Assembly (NCBI GenBank): GCA_017592665.1
Contig: JAGFNW010000017.1
Span: 62,001-126,000 of the forward strand
Length of the DNA stretch: 64,000 nucleotides
Source of the DNA: Streptosporangiaceae bacterium NEAU-GS5
GTDB lineage: Bacteria > Actinomycetota > Actinomycetes > Streptosporangiales > Streptosporangiaceae
Direction of reading: 5' to 3'
Part shown: positions 27,444 to 36,144 of the stretch, piece by piece
How positions within the stretch are numbered: position 1 is the first letter of the stretch
How the letters are laid out: each line of letters opens with the position of its first letter
Program-made: the position numbers and the translations under genes
Notes under the pieces: generated by a model
The model's database searches: none
What the model saw: the letters and a program-made list of their open reading frames with translations, nothing else
Told to the model about the DNA's origin: nothing

Positions 27444-28500
27444 CGGCACGCTGCGCCGGCTCCTGGACGAGCCGGTGGGCGTCGCCGACGCCGACCGCGA
27501 GCACGTCGCGGGCTGCCCCGTCTGCCTGTCCGGGCTGGCCGCGGCCGAGCAGGACGCGGCGGTCGCGACCGCGGCCCTGAACGCCGAGTTCGCCGCCGAC
27601 GTGGACGGCGGCTGGAGCCGCCTGTCCCAGGCGGTCGAGGATCGAAAGCCGGCGCGCATGCCACGAGCCTGGCGGCGTACGCGGCTGCGGAGCCCGGTGG
27701 TCGCCATATTCGGCGTGGTCGTCCTGCTGACCGGGATCGGCGCCGCGGCCGCCACGGACTGGCTGCAGATCTTCCGCACCGAGCAGATCGCCCCGGTCAC
27801 CGCCCCCGAGGCCGACCTGATCACACTGCCCGACCTGTCAGACTTCGGAGCGATCCAGGTGACCGAGAAGGTCCATTCGCACACGGTCGCCGACGCCGAC
27901 GCCGCGCGCCAGGCCACCGGCCTCGCCGCGCCCGCGGTCGGCCGGCTGCCCCACGGCGTCACGGGACGCCCTTCCTATTTCGTCGTCGACCGGGTGAGCG
28001 CCGTGTTCACCTTCTCGGCGGCCAAGACGGCCCAGATGGTCGCCCGGGCCGGCCGTACGCCGCCACCCGCGCCTCCCGGGCTCGACGGCAGCAAGTTCCG
28101 GCTGGTCGCCGGTCCTGTGCTGGCCGCGACCTGGTCGGCCGGTCGCCCGGTGCCCGCCCTGATCGTGGCGCGAGCGGTCGCGCCCACGGCGTACTCCTCG
28201 GGCGTGCCCTACGCGACGGCCCGCGACTACCTGCTGTCCCTGCACGTCCTGCCGGAGAACGTGGCGGCGCAGCTGCGTGGCTTCTCCGGCGAGGGGACGA
28301 CGCTCCCCCTGTTCGCGACGCTGGAGCAATCGACTCACCCGGCCGACGTCGGCGGGACGCCGGCCACGGTCCTGACCTCACGCGACGGCACCATGGCGGG
28401 CGTGATCTGGACGGACGACGGCTACGTCTGCGCCGTGGCCGGTTCGCTCCGCCCGGACGAGCTGCTGTCGGTGGCCCGCGGACTGCGGTGGGACCAGTGA
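27427..28500 (+). CDS. anti-sigma factor-like membrane protein
   Basis: 357 aa. The first ~80 residues carry a His/Cys pattern (DADREHVAGCPVCLSG) resembling a zinc-binding anti-sigma domain. One membrane segment at about 93-112 (VVAIFGVVVLLTGIGAAAAT), then a ~240-residue outside domain. Overlaps the sigma gene by 17 bases, as typical for sigma/anti-sigma pairs. Confidence 0.8.
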   Translation: MRHPSDGTLRRLLDEPVGVADADREHVAGCPVCLSGLAAAEQDAAVATAALNAEFAADVDGGWSRLSQAVEDRKPARMPRAWRRTRLRSPVVAIFGVVVLLTGIGAAAATDWLQIFRTEQIAPVTAPEADLITLPDLSDFGAIQVTEKVHSHTVADADAARQATGLAAPAVGRLPHGVTGRPSYFVVDRVSAVFTFSAAKTAQMVARAGRTPPPAPPGLDGSKFRLVAGPVLAATWSAGRPVPALIVARAVAPTAYSSGVPYATARDYLLSLHVLPENVAAQLRGFSGEGTTLPLFATLEQSTHPADVGGTPATVLTSRDGTMAGVIWTDDGYVCAVAGSLRPDELLSVARGLRWDQ

Positions 28501-29462
28501 CCGCCGAATCCACCGCCCTGAGCCGTCGGCTCGCCGAGTTGCCGCCTGCGCCCGCAGTCTGGTGCTCCAACCTGCGCAAACGGTACGGCCGGCGCACCGC
28601 GGTCGACGGCGTGTCCCTGACCGTCGAGCGCGGCGAAGTGGTGGGCCTGCTCGGGCCTAACGGCGCCGGCAAGACCACGGTCATCAAGATGATGCTCGGC
28701 CTGGTCCGGCCGGACGCCGGAGAGGTGCTGCTGCTCGGCCGGCCGGGCAAGGACCCGCGCGCCCGGGCCCGCGTCGGCTACCTGCCCGAGCTCTTCCGCT
28801 ATCAGCCCTGGCTCACCGCCGCCGAAGTGCTGGATCTTCACGTGCGGCTGGCCGGGGTCGCCGTGCCGGACCAGGAGCGGCGCGACTGCCTGGCCGTCGT
28901 CGGCCTCGCCGACCGCGCCGGCGACCGGGTCGGCGGCTTCTCCAAAGGCATGCAGCAGCGGCTCGGGCTGGCCGTGGCACTGGTCGGCCGCCCGGAGTTC
29001 ATCGTCCTCGACGAGCCGACGAGCGCCCTCGACCCGCTCGGCCGGGCCGACGTGCGCGATCTCGTACTGTCCCTCAAGGAGCGCCAGGTCGCCGTGCTGC
29101 TCAACTCGCACCTCATCGGCGAGGTCGAGCGGGTCTGCGACCGCGTGGTCATCCTCGACCACGGCCGGGTGGCCGCGTCGGGCACGCTGGCCGAGTTGCT
29201 CGGCCGGCGTGAGGTGCGGCTCCGCCTCGACGACGTGAGCGCGGAGGCGCAGGCGCGGCTGACCGCCGTCGGACCGCTCACCCGCAGCGGGGACGCGTTC
29301 ACCGTCACGCTGCCCACCGATCAGGACACCGACACCGTGCCCGACCTCGTGGCCGACCTGGTCGCCCTCGGGGTGCGGATCCATGCCATCGAGCCAGGAC
29401 GGATCAGCCTCGAGGAGCGGCTGCTCGACATCCTCCGGCACGAGACCGGAGGCGACCAATGA
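28497..29462 (+). CDS. ABC transporter ATP-binding protein
   Basis: 321 aa from GTG 28497, which overlaps the anti-sigma stop. Walker A GPNGAGKT (residues ~58-65), signature FSKGMQQRLGLA, Walker B FIVLDEPTSALDP, and H-loop LNSHLIGE. Powers an export- or permease-type ABC system with the next gene. The last ~90 residues form an extra C-terminal domain. Confidence 0.93.
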   Translation: MTAESTALSRRLAELPPAPAVWCSNLRKRYGRRTAVDGVSLTVERGEVVGLLGPNGAGKTTVIKMMLGLVRPDAGEVLLLGRPGKDPRARARVGYLPELFRYQPWLTAAEVLDLHVRLAGVAVPDQERRDCLAVVGLADRAGDRVGGFSKGMQQRLGLAVALVGRPEFIVLDEPTSALDPLGRADVRDLVLSLKERQVAVLLNSHLIGEVERVCDRVVILDHGRVAASGTLAELLGRREVRLRLDDVSAEAQARLTAVGPLTRSGDAFTVTLPTDQDTDTVPDLVADLVALGVRIHAIEPGRISLEERLLDILRHETGGDQ

Positions 29463-30322
29463 CGACCGTGCGCACCGTGATGACCGTCGCCGCCCTGACC
29501 GTCCAGGAGGCCTCGCGCAGGAAGGTGCTGCGCGCGCTCGCCGTGCTGATGCTGGCGCTGCTCGGGCTCAGCGCCTGGGGGTTCTCCCGGCTGATGGACG
29601 TGGAGTTCGACGGCAGCGCGCTGACCAGCGGGGAGGCTCGGCTGGTGGCGTCCCAGGTGCTCAACCTGGTGATGTTCGGAATGAGCCTGATCGCCGCGCT
29701 CGGCACGGCCTTCCTCGCCGGGCCCACCATGGCCGGCGAGATCGAGTCGGGCATCGCGCTGTCGATCCTGGCGCGGCCGGTCCGCCGCTCGACGGTGCTG
29801 GCCGGCAAGTGGCTCGGCCTCGTGATCTTCGGCGCCGGCTTCGTGGCGGTGGCCGGATTCGCCCAGTTCCTTGTCGTCTGGGCCACCACGGACTACTGGC
29901 CGCCGCAACCGGTGACCGGCCTCGCGCTGCTCGCGGCGCAGACGATGGTGCTGCTCACCCTCGGCCTGCTGCTGGCCACGATCATCTCGCCGATGGCGTC
30001 CGGCATCGTGGCGGTCGGCCTGTTCGGCGCGACCTGGATCGCGGGCGTGGTGGGCGGGGTCGGGCAGGCGTTCCACAACGAGTCCGTGGCCCAGGTCGGC
30101 GCCGTCTCCCGGATCCTGCTGCCGACGGACGGCCTGTGGCGTGGGGCCATGCACTCCTTCCAGGACCCGTCCGCGCTGCTGCTGTTCGGCGGCGAGCTCA
30201 AAGGCGGCTTCCCGTTCCTGAGCGACGCTGCGCTCAGCCCCGCCTACCTGGCCTGGACCGTCCTGTGGGCCGCCCTCGTGCTCGGGCTCGCGGCGGTGAC
30301 CCTCCAGCGCCGGGACCTCTAG
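29459..30322 (+). CDS. ABC transporter permease
   Basis: 287 aa with six membrane segments (LRALAVLMLALLGLSAWG, MFGMSLIAALGTAFLAG, GLVIFGAGFVAVAGFAQF, LALLAAQTMVLLTLGLLL, GIVAVGLFGATWIAGVVG, AYLAWTVLWAALVLGLAA). ABC-2-type permease. ATG overlaps the ATPase gene by 4 bases. Probably under control of the preceding ECF sigma/anti-sigma pair. Confidence 0.9.
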   Translation: MTTVRTVMTVAALTVQEASRRKVLRALAVLMLALLGLSAWGFSRLMDVEFDGSALTSGEARLVASQVLNLVMFGMSLIAALGTAFLAGPTMAGEIESGIALSILARPVRRSTVLAGKWLGLVIFGAGFVAVAGFAQFLVVWATTDYWPPQPVTGLALLAAQTMVLLTLGLLLATIISPMASGIVAVGLFGATWIAGVVGGVGQAFHNESVAQVGAVSRILLPTDGLWRGAMHSFQDPSALLLFGGELKGGFPFLSDAALSPAYLAWTVLWAALVLGLAAVTLQRRDL

Positions 30323-30389
30323 GGGGCCTGCGGGGAACGCTTTGGGCACTTAGGCGATATTTGGTTGGGCATCGTGTAGATATGAACGC

Positions 30390-31082
30390 GTGCTGCGAGG
30401 AGCGCTGCTAGCCATCGCGTTGATCGCGACGTTGACCGCGTCATGCGGGATCATCAAGAGCCCCCGGGATCTTTCCGGCCCGGCGGAGGACGGCGGCGCT
30501 TCCAGCGCTTCCAGCCCGTGCGACCAGAGCGGCGACGACTTCGCCGGCGACGTCGGGCTGGCCCGCTGCCTGACCGAGTGGTTCTGGTCGCGGCAGTTCC
30601 AGCAGAGCGGCCAGACCTATCGGCCCATCACCCGATTTGTCGCCTATCAGGGTGAGAACGGGCCGGATTGCGGGGGTCAGCCCGCCGTCCCCAACAACGC
30701 GTTCTACTGCCCGGCCGGTCACTTCGTCGCCTTCGACGAGACCTGGCTGCGCGCGATGTACGACCAGATGGGCGACGGCGCCGTCTACGTCATCATCCCG
30801 CACGAGCTGGGCCATGCCGTACAGGACCAGCTCGTCAACGACTTCCGCTTCAACATCCAGCGGGAGCTGCAGGCCGACTGCTACGCGGGCGCCGCGCTCA
30901 GCGGGCTGGTCCAGGCCAAGTACCTGCGGACCGAGGAAGGCGACTCCGACGAGTTGCTCACCAGCCTCGCGGAGGCGGGAGACCCGACCGACGCCTGGTT
31001 CGCCCCCGACGCGCACGGCACGCCCGCCCAGCGTCAGAACTTCTTCGCCACCGGCTTCGACCAGGGCGCCGCGGTCTGCTGA
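30390..31082 (+). CDS. lipoprotein neutral zinc metallopeptidase (YpfJ-like)
   Basis: 230 aa. N-terminal membrane helix then TASCG looks like a lipobox, so a secreted lipoprotein. HELGHAVQ gives the HExxH zinc site, and QRELQADCYAGA gives the downstream Glu ligand, as in zinc-metallopeptidase YpfJ-type proteins. A second Cys pair may form a disulfide. GTG start at 30390. Confidence 0.87.
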   Translation: MLRGALLAIALIATLTASCGIIKSPRDLSGPAEDGGASSASSPCDQSGDDFAGDVGLARCLTEWFWSRQFQQSGQTYRPITRFVAYQGENGPDCGGQPAVPNNAFYCPAGHFVAFDETWLRAMYDQMGDGAVYVIIPHELGHAVQDQLVNDFRFNIQRELQADCYAGAALSGLVQAKYLRTEEGDSDELLTSLAEAGDPTDAWFAPDAHGTPAQRQNFFATGFDQGAAVC

Positions 31083-31167
31083 GGAGCGCCGGCACGCCCC
31101 GCCACGCCGCGAGGTAGCGTGAATCCACATCGGGGTGCCGTTCCGCGGATTTCCTGGAGACGACGAC

Positions 31168-31767
31168 ATGAGTTTCTTCATCGAAATCTCCGGCATCGCC
31201 GGGGCGTACGCCATGGCCGACGAAGCGCGCTTCACCACGTCCGACGGCCAGAGGATGATCATGCGCACGCACATGGCGCTCGCCCTGGCCACGACCGAGA
31301 ACGCGGCGGCGGGCATTCTCGCCGACGCGGGCTTCGCCCCCACCGAGCCGCGCCCGCCGGCCTACGAGGAACGCGGGTCGCTCCACATCGCACCGGAGCT
31401 CGCGCGCGACCAGCAATGGGTCAACGGGCTGGTGACCGGGCTCGGCGGCGCGCCCGATCCCAGCCTGTGCTACCTGCTGAGCTGGCTCGTCGGCACGAAC
31501 AACCTCGACAGGTGGTTCCTCACCAGGGGCGCCGACACCGATCAGGTCTGCGGCGCGGTCACCGCGGCGCTCGGCCTGCCCGCGTCGATCTGCGACACCC
31601 GGGTCAGGTGGGCCGGCGAGTCCCTGCGGGTCAGCGCCGACGAGGCCGCCGCCCTGACCCGCGAGCTGAAGGCCGAGGGCCGGCTCTTCGGATGGAACAA
31701 ATACGACGACGGGACGGTGAGCATCCTCCCGGAAGACCCGGACAGCCCCCGTCTGCGGACCATCTGA
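31168..31767 (+). CDS. hypothetical protein
   Basis: 199 aa, not recognised. Predicted alpha/beta mixture, no signal peptide or membrane segment. Starts at ATG 31168, after TGGAGA (an in-frame ATG-like extension upstream lacks a ribosome-binding site). Acidic, with two Cys (SLCYLL, QVCGAV). Its stop is 8 bases from that of the convergent aldo/keto reductase. Confidence 0.72.
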   Translation: MSFFIEISGIAGAYAMADEARFTTSDGQRMIMRTHMALALATTENAAAGILADAGFAPTEPRPPAYEERGSLHIAPELARDQQWVNGLVTGLGGAPDPSLCYLLSWLVGTNNLDRWFLTRGADTDQVCGAVTAALGLPASICDTRVRWAGESLRVSADEAAALTRELKAEGRLFGWNKYDDGTVSILPEDPDSPRLRTI

Positions 31768-31775
31768 AGCGTGCG

Positions 31776-32549
31776 CTAAATCCGCGTCAGGCCGTCGATC
31801 GCGATCACGTCGTCAGGGGTGAGGTCGAAGCCGTACAGGTCGAAGTTGGCGGCGATCCGCTCCCGGCGCGACGACCGGGGCAGGATGACGATGCCGTGCT
31901 CCAGGTGCCAGCGCAGGACGACCTGGGCCGCGGTCACGCCGTGCCGTTCGGCGATCCGGGTGAGGACCGGGTCGCGGAGGTCGGTGTTCTTCAGGCCGCT
32001 GTAGCCTTCGACGACCACTCCCCTGCGGCGGTGCTCCTCCAGCAGGCCCGCGTCGTGCTCGCCGGGGCTCCACGGGATCTGGTTGACCGGTGGCCGCACG
32101 CCCGTCGCCTTGGTCAGGGCGTCGATCAGCGTCGGGCTGTAGTTGCTGACCCCGACGTTGCGCGCCAGCCCCGCCTCCTTGGCCGACAGCAGCTCCTGCC
32201 AGGTCGACACCAGCTGGTCCTGGGCGGGCGGCCAGTGGATCAGCCACAGGTCCACGTAGTCGGTGGCGAGCAGGCGCAGGCTCGACTCCAGGGTCCGGCG
32301 GGCGTGGCGGGCGTCGTTCGGGCGGAGCTTGGTCGTGATGAAGACCTCACCGCGGTCGAGGCCGCTGTCCTTCACGGCCCGGCCGACGTCCGACTCGTTC
32401 TGGTACAGCGTCGCGGTGTCGACATGCCGATAGCCGATCTCGAGCGCCGCGCGCACCCCCTCGTACGCCGCCTTGGAGTTCAACTGCCAGGTCCCGAAAC
32501 CGATCAGCGGCAGCTCGGTCCCACCGTCCAGATTCACCGTCTTCGTCAT
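31776..32549 (-). CDS. aldo/keto reductase
   Basis: 257 aa. Catalytic features: GYRHVDTATLYQNESDVGRA with Asp and Tyr, FITTKLRPND with Lys, and LIHWPP with His; NADPH-binding motif VILPRSSRRERIAANFDLYG. NADPH-linked reduction of carbonyls. ATG 32549. Confidence 0.92.
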   Translation of the reverse strand: MTKTVNLDGGTELPLIGFGTWQLNSKAAYEGVRAALEIGYRHVDTATLYQNESDVGRAVKDSGLDRGEVFITTKLRPNDARHARRTLESSLRLLATDYVDLWLIHWPPAQDQLVSTWQELLSAKEAGLARNVGVSNYSPTLIDALTKATGVRPPVNQIPWSPGEHDAGLLEEHRRRGVVVEGYSGLKNTDLRDPVLTRIAERHGVTAAQVVLRWHLEHGIVILPRSSRRERIAANFDLYGFDLTPDDVIAIDGLTRI

Positions 32550-32565
32550 GCGCAGCATTCTGCCC

Positions 32566-33342
32566 CTACGGCGAATCGCGCACCGACCCGGATACCGCTC
32601 TGCGCCGCCGCGCCATGGAGGGATAGGTGAGCAGGGACGCCATCAGCCGCAGCGGGCCTCGGCGGCTACGCCGCCGCGCGTCCTCGATGACCGCGAGGGA
32701 TCGGCTGCCCGCCTCGGGTCCGGCCCAGGCGGCGGCGCGCCGGTCGCAGTCCAGTTCCATGGCGTGGTGCCAGACCGCGACCGCGGCGACGGCCATCGGA
32801 AGGGTCGCCACGAGGGTGAGCGGCGACCACGCGGCCGCCGCGACGGCCGCCGCCAGCAGGCCCATGACGATCGCGGGCCGTCGCATGACGTCATAGCGTG
32901 CCAGGTGCGCGGCCTCGTGCGCCGCCATGAACGCCGCCAGTTCCGGCCGGGACGGCAGCGCCCGATGCAGCAGGATCACGCCGTCCAAGCCCGCGCGATA
33001 GCACCGCGACAGGCCGCCGACCGGCCCCGCCAGCACCGTCAGCCGCTGGACACCGCTGTCGCGCAAGGCTTCGGCCAGCTCCGACGCGTCCCAGGTGGCC
33101 GGCCCGTACCGCGGGTCCTGGATGAGCTGCCGCAACCTCAGCCGCCGCGCGGGCGCGGTCACGGCCAGCGTGCCCAGAACGGCCGCCGGAAGGATCAGCG
33201 CGAAGGACTGATCCGGGTCGGCGGCGATCAGCAGCACGGCTGCGACCAGTGGCAGCGCCACGGCGACGCCGCAGGACAGCAGCCATGAGGCGCGGCCGGG
33301 TAACCAGGTGTGCACGCCGGTCGGCTCACCCACGGCGGTCAC
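32566..33342 (-). CDS. M48/M56-like membrane metallopeptidase
   Basis: 258 aa. Membrane helices at the N-terminus and about 153-188. The HEAAH active site is in FMAAHEAAHLARYDVM and a downstream ELDCDRRAAAWAG gives the Glu/Asp ligand. GTG at 33342 overlaps the ligase gene end; an in-frame GTG at 33333 is an alternative. Confidence 0.78.
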   Translation of the reverse strand: MTAVGEPTGVHTWLPGRASWLLSCGVAVALPLVAAVLLIAADPDQSFALILPAAVLGTLAVTAPARRLRLRQLIQDPRYGPATWDASELAEALRDSGVQRLTVLAGPVGGLSRCYRAGLDGVILLHRALPSRPELAAFMAAHEAAHLARYDVMRRPAIVMGLLAAAVAAAAWSPLTLVATLPMAVAAVAVWHHAMELDCDRRAAAWAGPEAGSRSLAVIEDARRRSRRGPLRLMASLLTYPSMARRRRAVSGSVRDSP

Positions 33343-34798
33343 CGGGGGCGCGGGTGTAGCGGTGCTTGACGCCTCGGGGAAAGTAGGCCGGGTCGCCCGC
33401 CGGGTGGAGGGTGACCTGCGGGGTCTGCCGCGGCTCCGGGACGTAGTGCGCGAATTCGCTGTTGAGCAGGCGCAGGTGGGTGCGGATGGCGTCGGCGGCC
33501 AGCCGCTGCCGATCCGGGCTGGGCTGCTCCCCCGGAGCCAGCTCGACGGCCACCGCCAGCACCGGGTCGTGGTCGGCGTCCGTGACGACCTGAAGCACGA
33601 ATTTGCCGGTGACCCAGCCGCTGATCTCGGGTTGCTCCAGGCCGACCGTGACGTTCTCCGGATAGACGTTGGCGCCGAAGAACGACACGGTGAACTGGGT
33701 GCGGCCGAAGACGTAAACGAACGGCAGCGGCGGGCCGGGCGGCGGCGTGAAGCCGCGCGCGGCGCAGAACTCCAGCATCTCGTCGTAGCCGATCAGGCCG
33801 CCCTCGTCGGCGATGTGGTAGCGGATCAGCGGGATCCCGTTGTCGCCCGAGAACAGCAGCGTCCCGTCGCGCGTCTCGAAGAACCGGCTGCGCGGGTCGT
33901 ATTGGACGAGCGTCGGCAATCGCGACTGCCCGAACAGGGCCTGCGCGGCGTCGGGGTCGAGGGCCAGGAATCGCCGGATTCCGACGGACATGGGCGTCTC
34001 GTTGCCGAGCACGCCCGCGTCGGCCGTGCCGTAGAGGGCCGCGGAATCGCGCGCGGGGCTGCTCATTCCGGCCCGCGCGGCCATCAGGTCGCGCCACTGC
34101 TCGCTGAACACCTCGCCCGCGAGCACCAGTTTGATCTGATAGGACGACCAGCCGACCCCGCGCCGCAGCCCGTCGTCGACCACGTCCTTCAAGAACGGCG
34201 GATAGCCGAGCAGCACCGTCTGCTCGAAGTGGGGCGCGAGGTCGGGCACGACCCGCAGGATCTCCTCCTTGTCGTTGCCGGGCGCGACGACAGTGATCGG
34301 ATAACCCTTGGCGGCCAGGTGGCGCACGCACGCGGTGGTGTAGATGCCGCCGACCCACGTGCCGAGCGGGAAGCAGACCACAGCCAGCGTGCGCCGCCGG
34401 TCGGCCGCGAATCCGTCGGCGAACACCTGCTCGAACCGGGCGGCGACCTCCAGCTCGTCGGTCAGGAACCGGGGCCAGTAGGTCGGCCGGCCCGTCGATC
34501 CCGACGAGACGGCGATCATGTCGCAGCCGTCGAGCCGCCCGTCGCGGCACAGGTCGGGCAGCCGATAGCGGACGTGGTAGTCCTGCTTCGTCGTCAGCGG
34601 CAGCCGCTCGAAGTCGGCGAGGGTGCGCACGTCCCCCGGCTCGACGCCGCGCCTGGCCAGGAAGTCGGCGTACGCGGGGACGGTGCGGGCCACCCGATGG
34701 AACAGCTCGATGACCCCGGCCTCCACGGCCTTCGGATCCGGCGCCTCGGGCACGGGCGGCCGGGCGAGAAACTCCTGCACAGCGGCGACGACGTCCAT
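33326..34798 (-). CDS. PaaK-like AMP-forming acyl-CoA ligase
   Basis: 490 aa. ATP motif VSSGSTGRPTYWPRF (about 97-111), later LYGTADAGVLGNE, FSGDNGIPLIRYHIADEGG and FGANVYPENVTVGLEQPEI. Adenylates a carboxylic acid and forms a CoA thioester. Family is phenylacetate-CoA ligase-like, substrate unknown. ATG 34798. Divergent from a TetR regulator whose operator-like repeats lie between. Confidence 0.85.
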   Translation of the reverse strand: MDVVAAVQEFLARPPVPEAPDPKAVEAGVIELFHRVARTVPAYADFLARRGVEPGDVRTLADFERLPLTTKQDYHVRYRLPDLCRDGRLDGCDMIAVSSGSTGRPTYWPRFLTDELEVAARFEQVFADGFAADRRRTLAVVCFPLGTWVGGIYTTACVRHLAAKGYPITVVAPGNDKEEILRVVPDLAPHFEQTVLLGYPPFLKDVVDDGLRRGVGWSSYQIKLVLAGEVFSEQWRDLMAARAGMSSPARDSAALYGTADAGVLGNETPMSVGIRRFLALDPDAAQALFGQSRLPTLVQYDPRSRFFETRDGTLLFSGDNGIPLIRYHIADEGGLIGYDEMLEFCAARGFTPPPGPPLPFVYVFGRTQFTVSFFGANVYPENVTVGLEQPEISGWVTGKFVLQVVTDADHDPVLAVAVELAPGEQPSPDRQRLAADAIRTHLRLLNSEFAHYVPEPRQTPQVTLHPAGDPAYFPRGVKHRYTRAPGDRRG

Positions 34799-34827
34799 GA
34801 CACACCATCATCCCGCCTCTCCACCCT

Positions 34828-34863
34828 AACTACGGTTGTAGTTGCAGCGACTACAGGCGTAGT
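34828..34863. promoter_or_regulatory. twin TetR operator sites
   Basis: AACTAC-ggtt-GTAGTT (34828-34843) and ACTAC-aggc-GTAGT (34850-34863), centres 21 bp apart, two helical turns. They can also be read as GTAGT-N7-ACTAC. Between the divergent PaaK-like ligase and TetR genes, 11 bases upstream of the TetR start. Confidence 0.7.
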
Positions 34864-34873
34864 ATCCCGAGCC

Positions 34874-35452
34874 ATGAGCAACAGACGCGACCTCGTGCTG
34901 GATGCCGCGATCGGCATCGTGGGCGAGTCGGGGATCCGCGCGCTCACCCACCGGGCGGTCGACGCCGCGGCGGGGCTGCCCGCGGGTTCCACGTCCAACC
35001 TGTTCCGCACCCGCGACGCCCTACTCAACGCCGTCGTCGAGCACTTCGCGGCCCGCGAGCGCGCCAACGCCGAAGAGCTCGTGGCCGACGTCTTCCCCGC
35101 CACCCCGCGGGAGCTGGCCGACGCGATCGTGGCGTTCGCGCGCGACGCCACCGGCCGAAACCGCGCGCTGACCCTGGCCCGCTACGCGATCCTGCTCGAA
35201 GCGGCCATCCACCCGCCGCTCCGCGCGCAGCTGCTCGCCACCGGCGGGCGAGTCAACGCGTGGTTCGCCATCTGGGTGCGGATGGCCGGCTCGGCCGATC
35301 CCGGCCGCGACGCGGCCATCATCGCCAATCACCTCACCGGCGTCATCCTGCACGAACTGGCCATCCCCGACCCGGCGTTCGATCCCTCGCCGGCCATCAC
35401 GGCACTCGTCATGACACTCGTACGCCCACGCGAAGCGGAGGTCCCGCGATGA
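34874..35452 (+). CDS. TetR-family transcriptional regulator
   Basis: 192 aa. HTH in RRDLVLDAAIGIVGESGIRA, HRAVDAAAGLPAGSTSNLFR. Starts at ATG 34874 and overlaps the next gene by 4 bases (ATGA). Probably represses the divergent ligase operon. Confidence 0.9.
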   Translation: MSNRRDLVLDAAIGIVGESGIRALTHRAVDAAAGLPAGSTSNLFRTRDALLNAVVEHFAARERANAEELVADVFPATPRELADAIVAFARDATGRNRALTLARYAILLEAAIHPPLRAQLLATGGRVNAWFAIWVRMAGSADPGRDAAIIANHLTGVILHELAIPDPAFDPSPAITALVMTLVRPREAEVPR

Positions 35453-36111
35453 TCGACCGCGACATGATCTGGAAGGCCGTCGACACCGAGCGGCTCGCCC
35501 TGGCCGACCTGCTCGAGCGGCTGCCGGACGACGAATGGGCCCGGCCCTCGCTGTGCGACGGCTGGACCGCGCGCGACGTCGCCGCCCACCTGACCCAGCA
35601 GCAGGTCGGCTTCGGCGCCGCGCTCGCGATGCTGATCCGGGCGCACGGCGATGTCGGCCGGGGCATCCGCGACGCGGCCCGCCGCCGCGCCGCGGCCTGG
35701 TCGACCGGCCAGATCATCGCGGCGATCCGCGGCATGGTGGGCTCCCGCCGCCACAACGCCGGGGTCACCTGCCGCGAGACGCTGATCGACATCCTCGTCC
35801 ACACGCAGGACATCGTGATCCCGCTCGGCCGCGACCACGCCATGCCCACGCGCGCGGCGGTCGTCGCCGCCGACCGGCTCTGGTCGATGCGCTGGCCGCC
35901 GCCCCTTCCCGGCCGGCGGCGGATGACCGGCTTCCGGCTGGTCGCCACCGACGCCGACTGGGCGATCGGCGCAGGCCCCGAGGTCCACGCGCCGATCAGC
36001 GCCATCGTCCTGCTGACCGCCGGCCGCCTCACCGCCCTTTCCGACCTGTACGGCCCCGGCGCCCCCGAACTCACGGCCCGTCTTTCCAGTCAGGGAACCC
36101 GGGTGAGGTAG
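35449..36111 (+). CDS. maleylpyruvate isomerase-fold (TIGR03083) protein
   Basis: 220 aa. LLERLPDDEWARPSLCDGWT, ARDVAAHLTQQQVG and TLIDILVHTQDIVIPLG give the DinB/mycothiol-dependent maleylpyruvate isomerase fold with its His metal ligands. ATG 35449, RBS GCGGAGG, coupled to the TetR gene. Substrate unknown. Confidence 0.85.
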   Translation: MIDRDMIWKAVDTERLALADLLERLPDDEWARPSLCDGWTARDVAAHLTQQQVGFGAALAMLIRAHGDVGRGIRDAARRRAAAWSTGQIIAAIRGMVGSRRHNAGVTCRETLIDILVHTQDIVIPLGRDHAMPTRAAVVAADRLWSMRWPPPLPGRRRMTGFRLVATDADWAIGAGPEVHAPISAIVLLTAGRLTALSDLYGPGAPELTARLSSQGTRVR

Positions 36112-36144
36112 CCGCCCATGTCGCGGGAGGCGCCTCGGTGGCGG

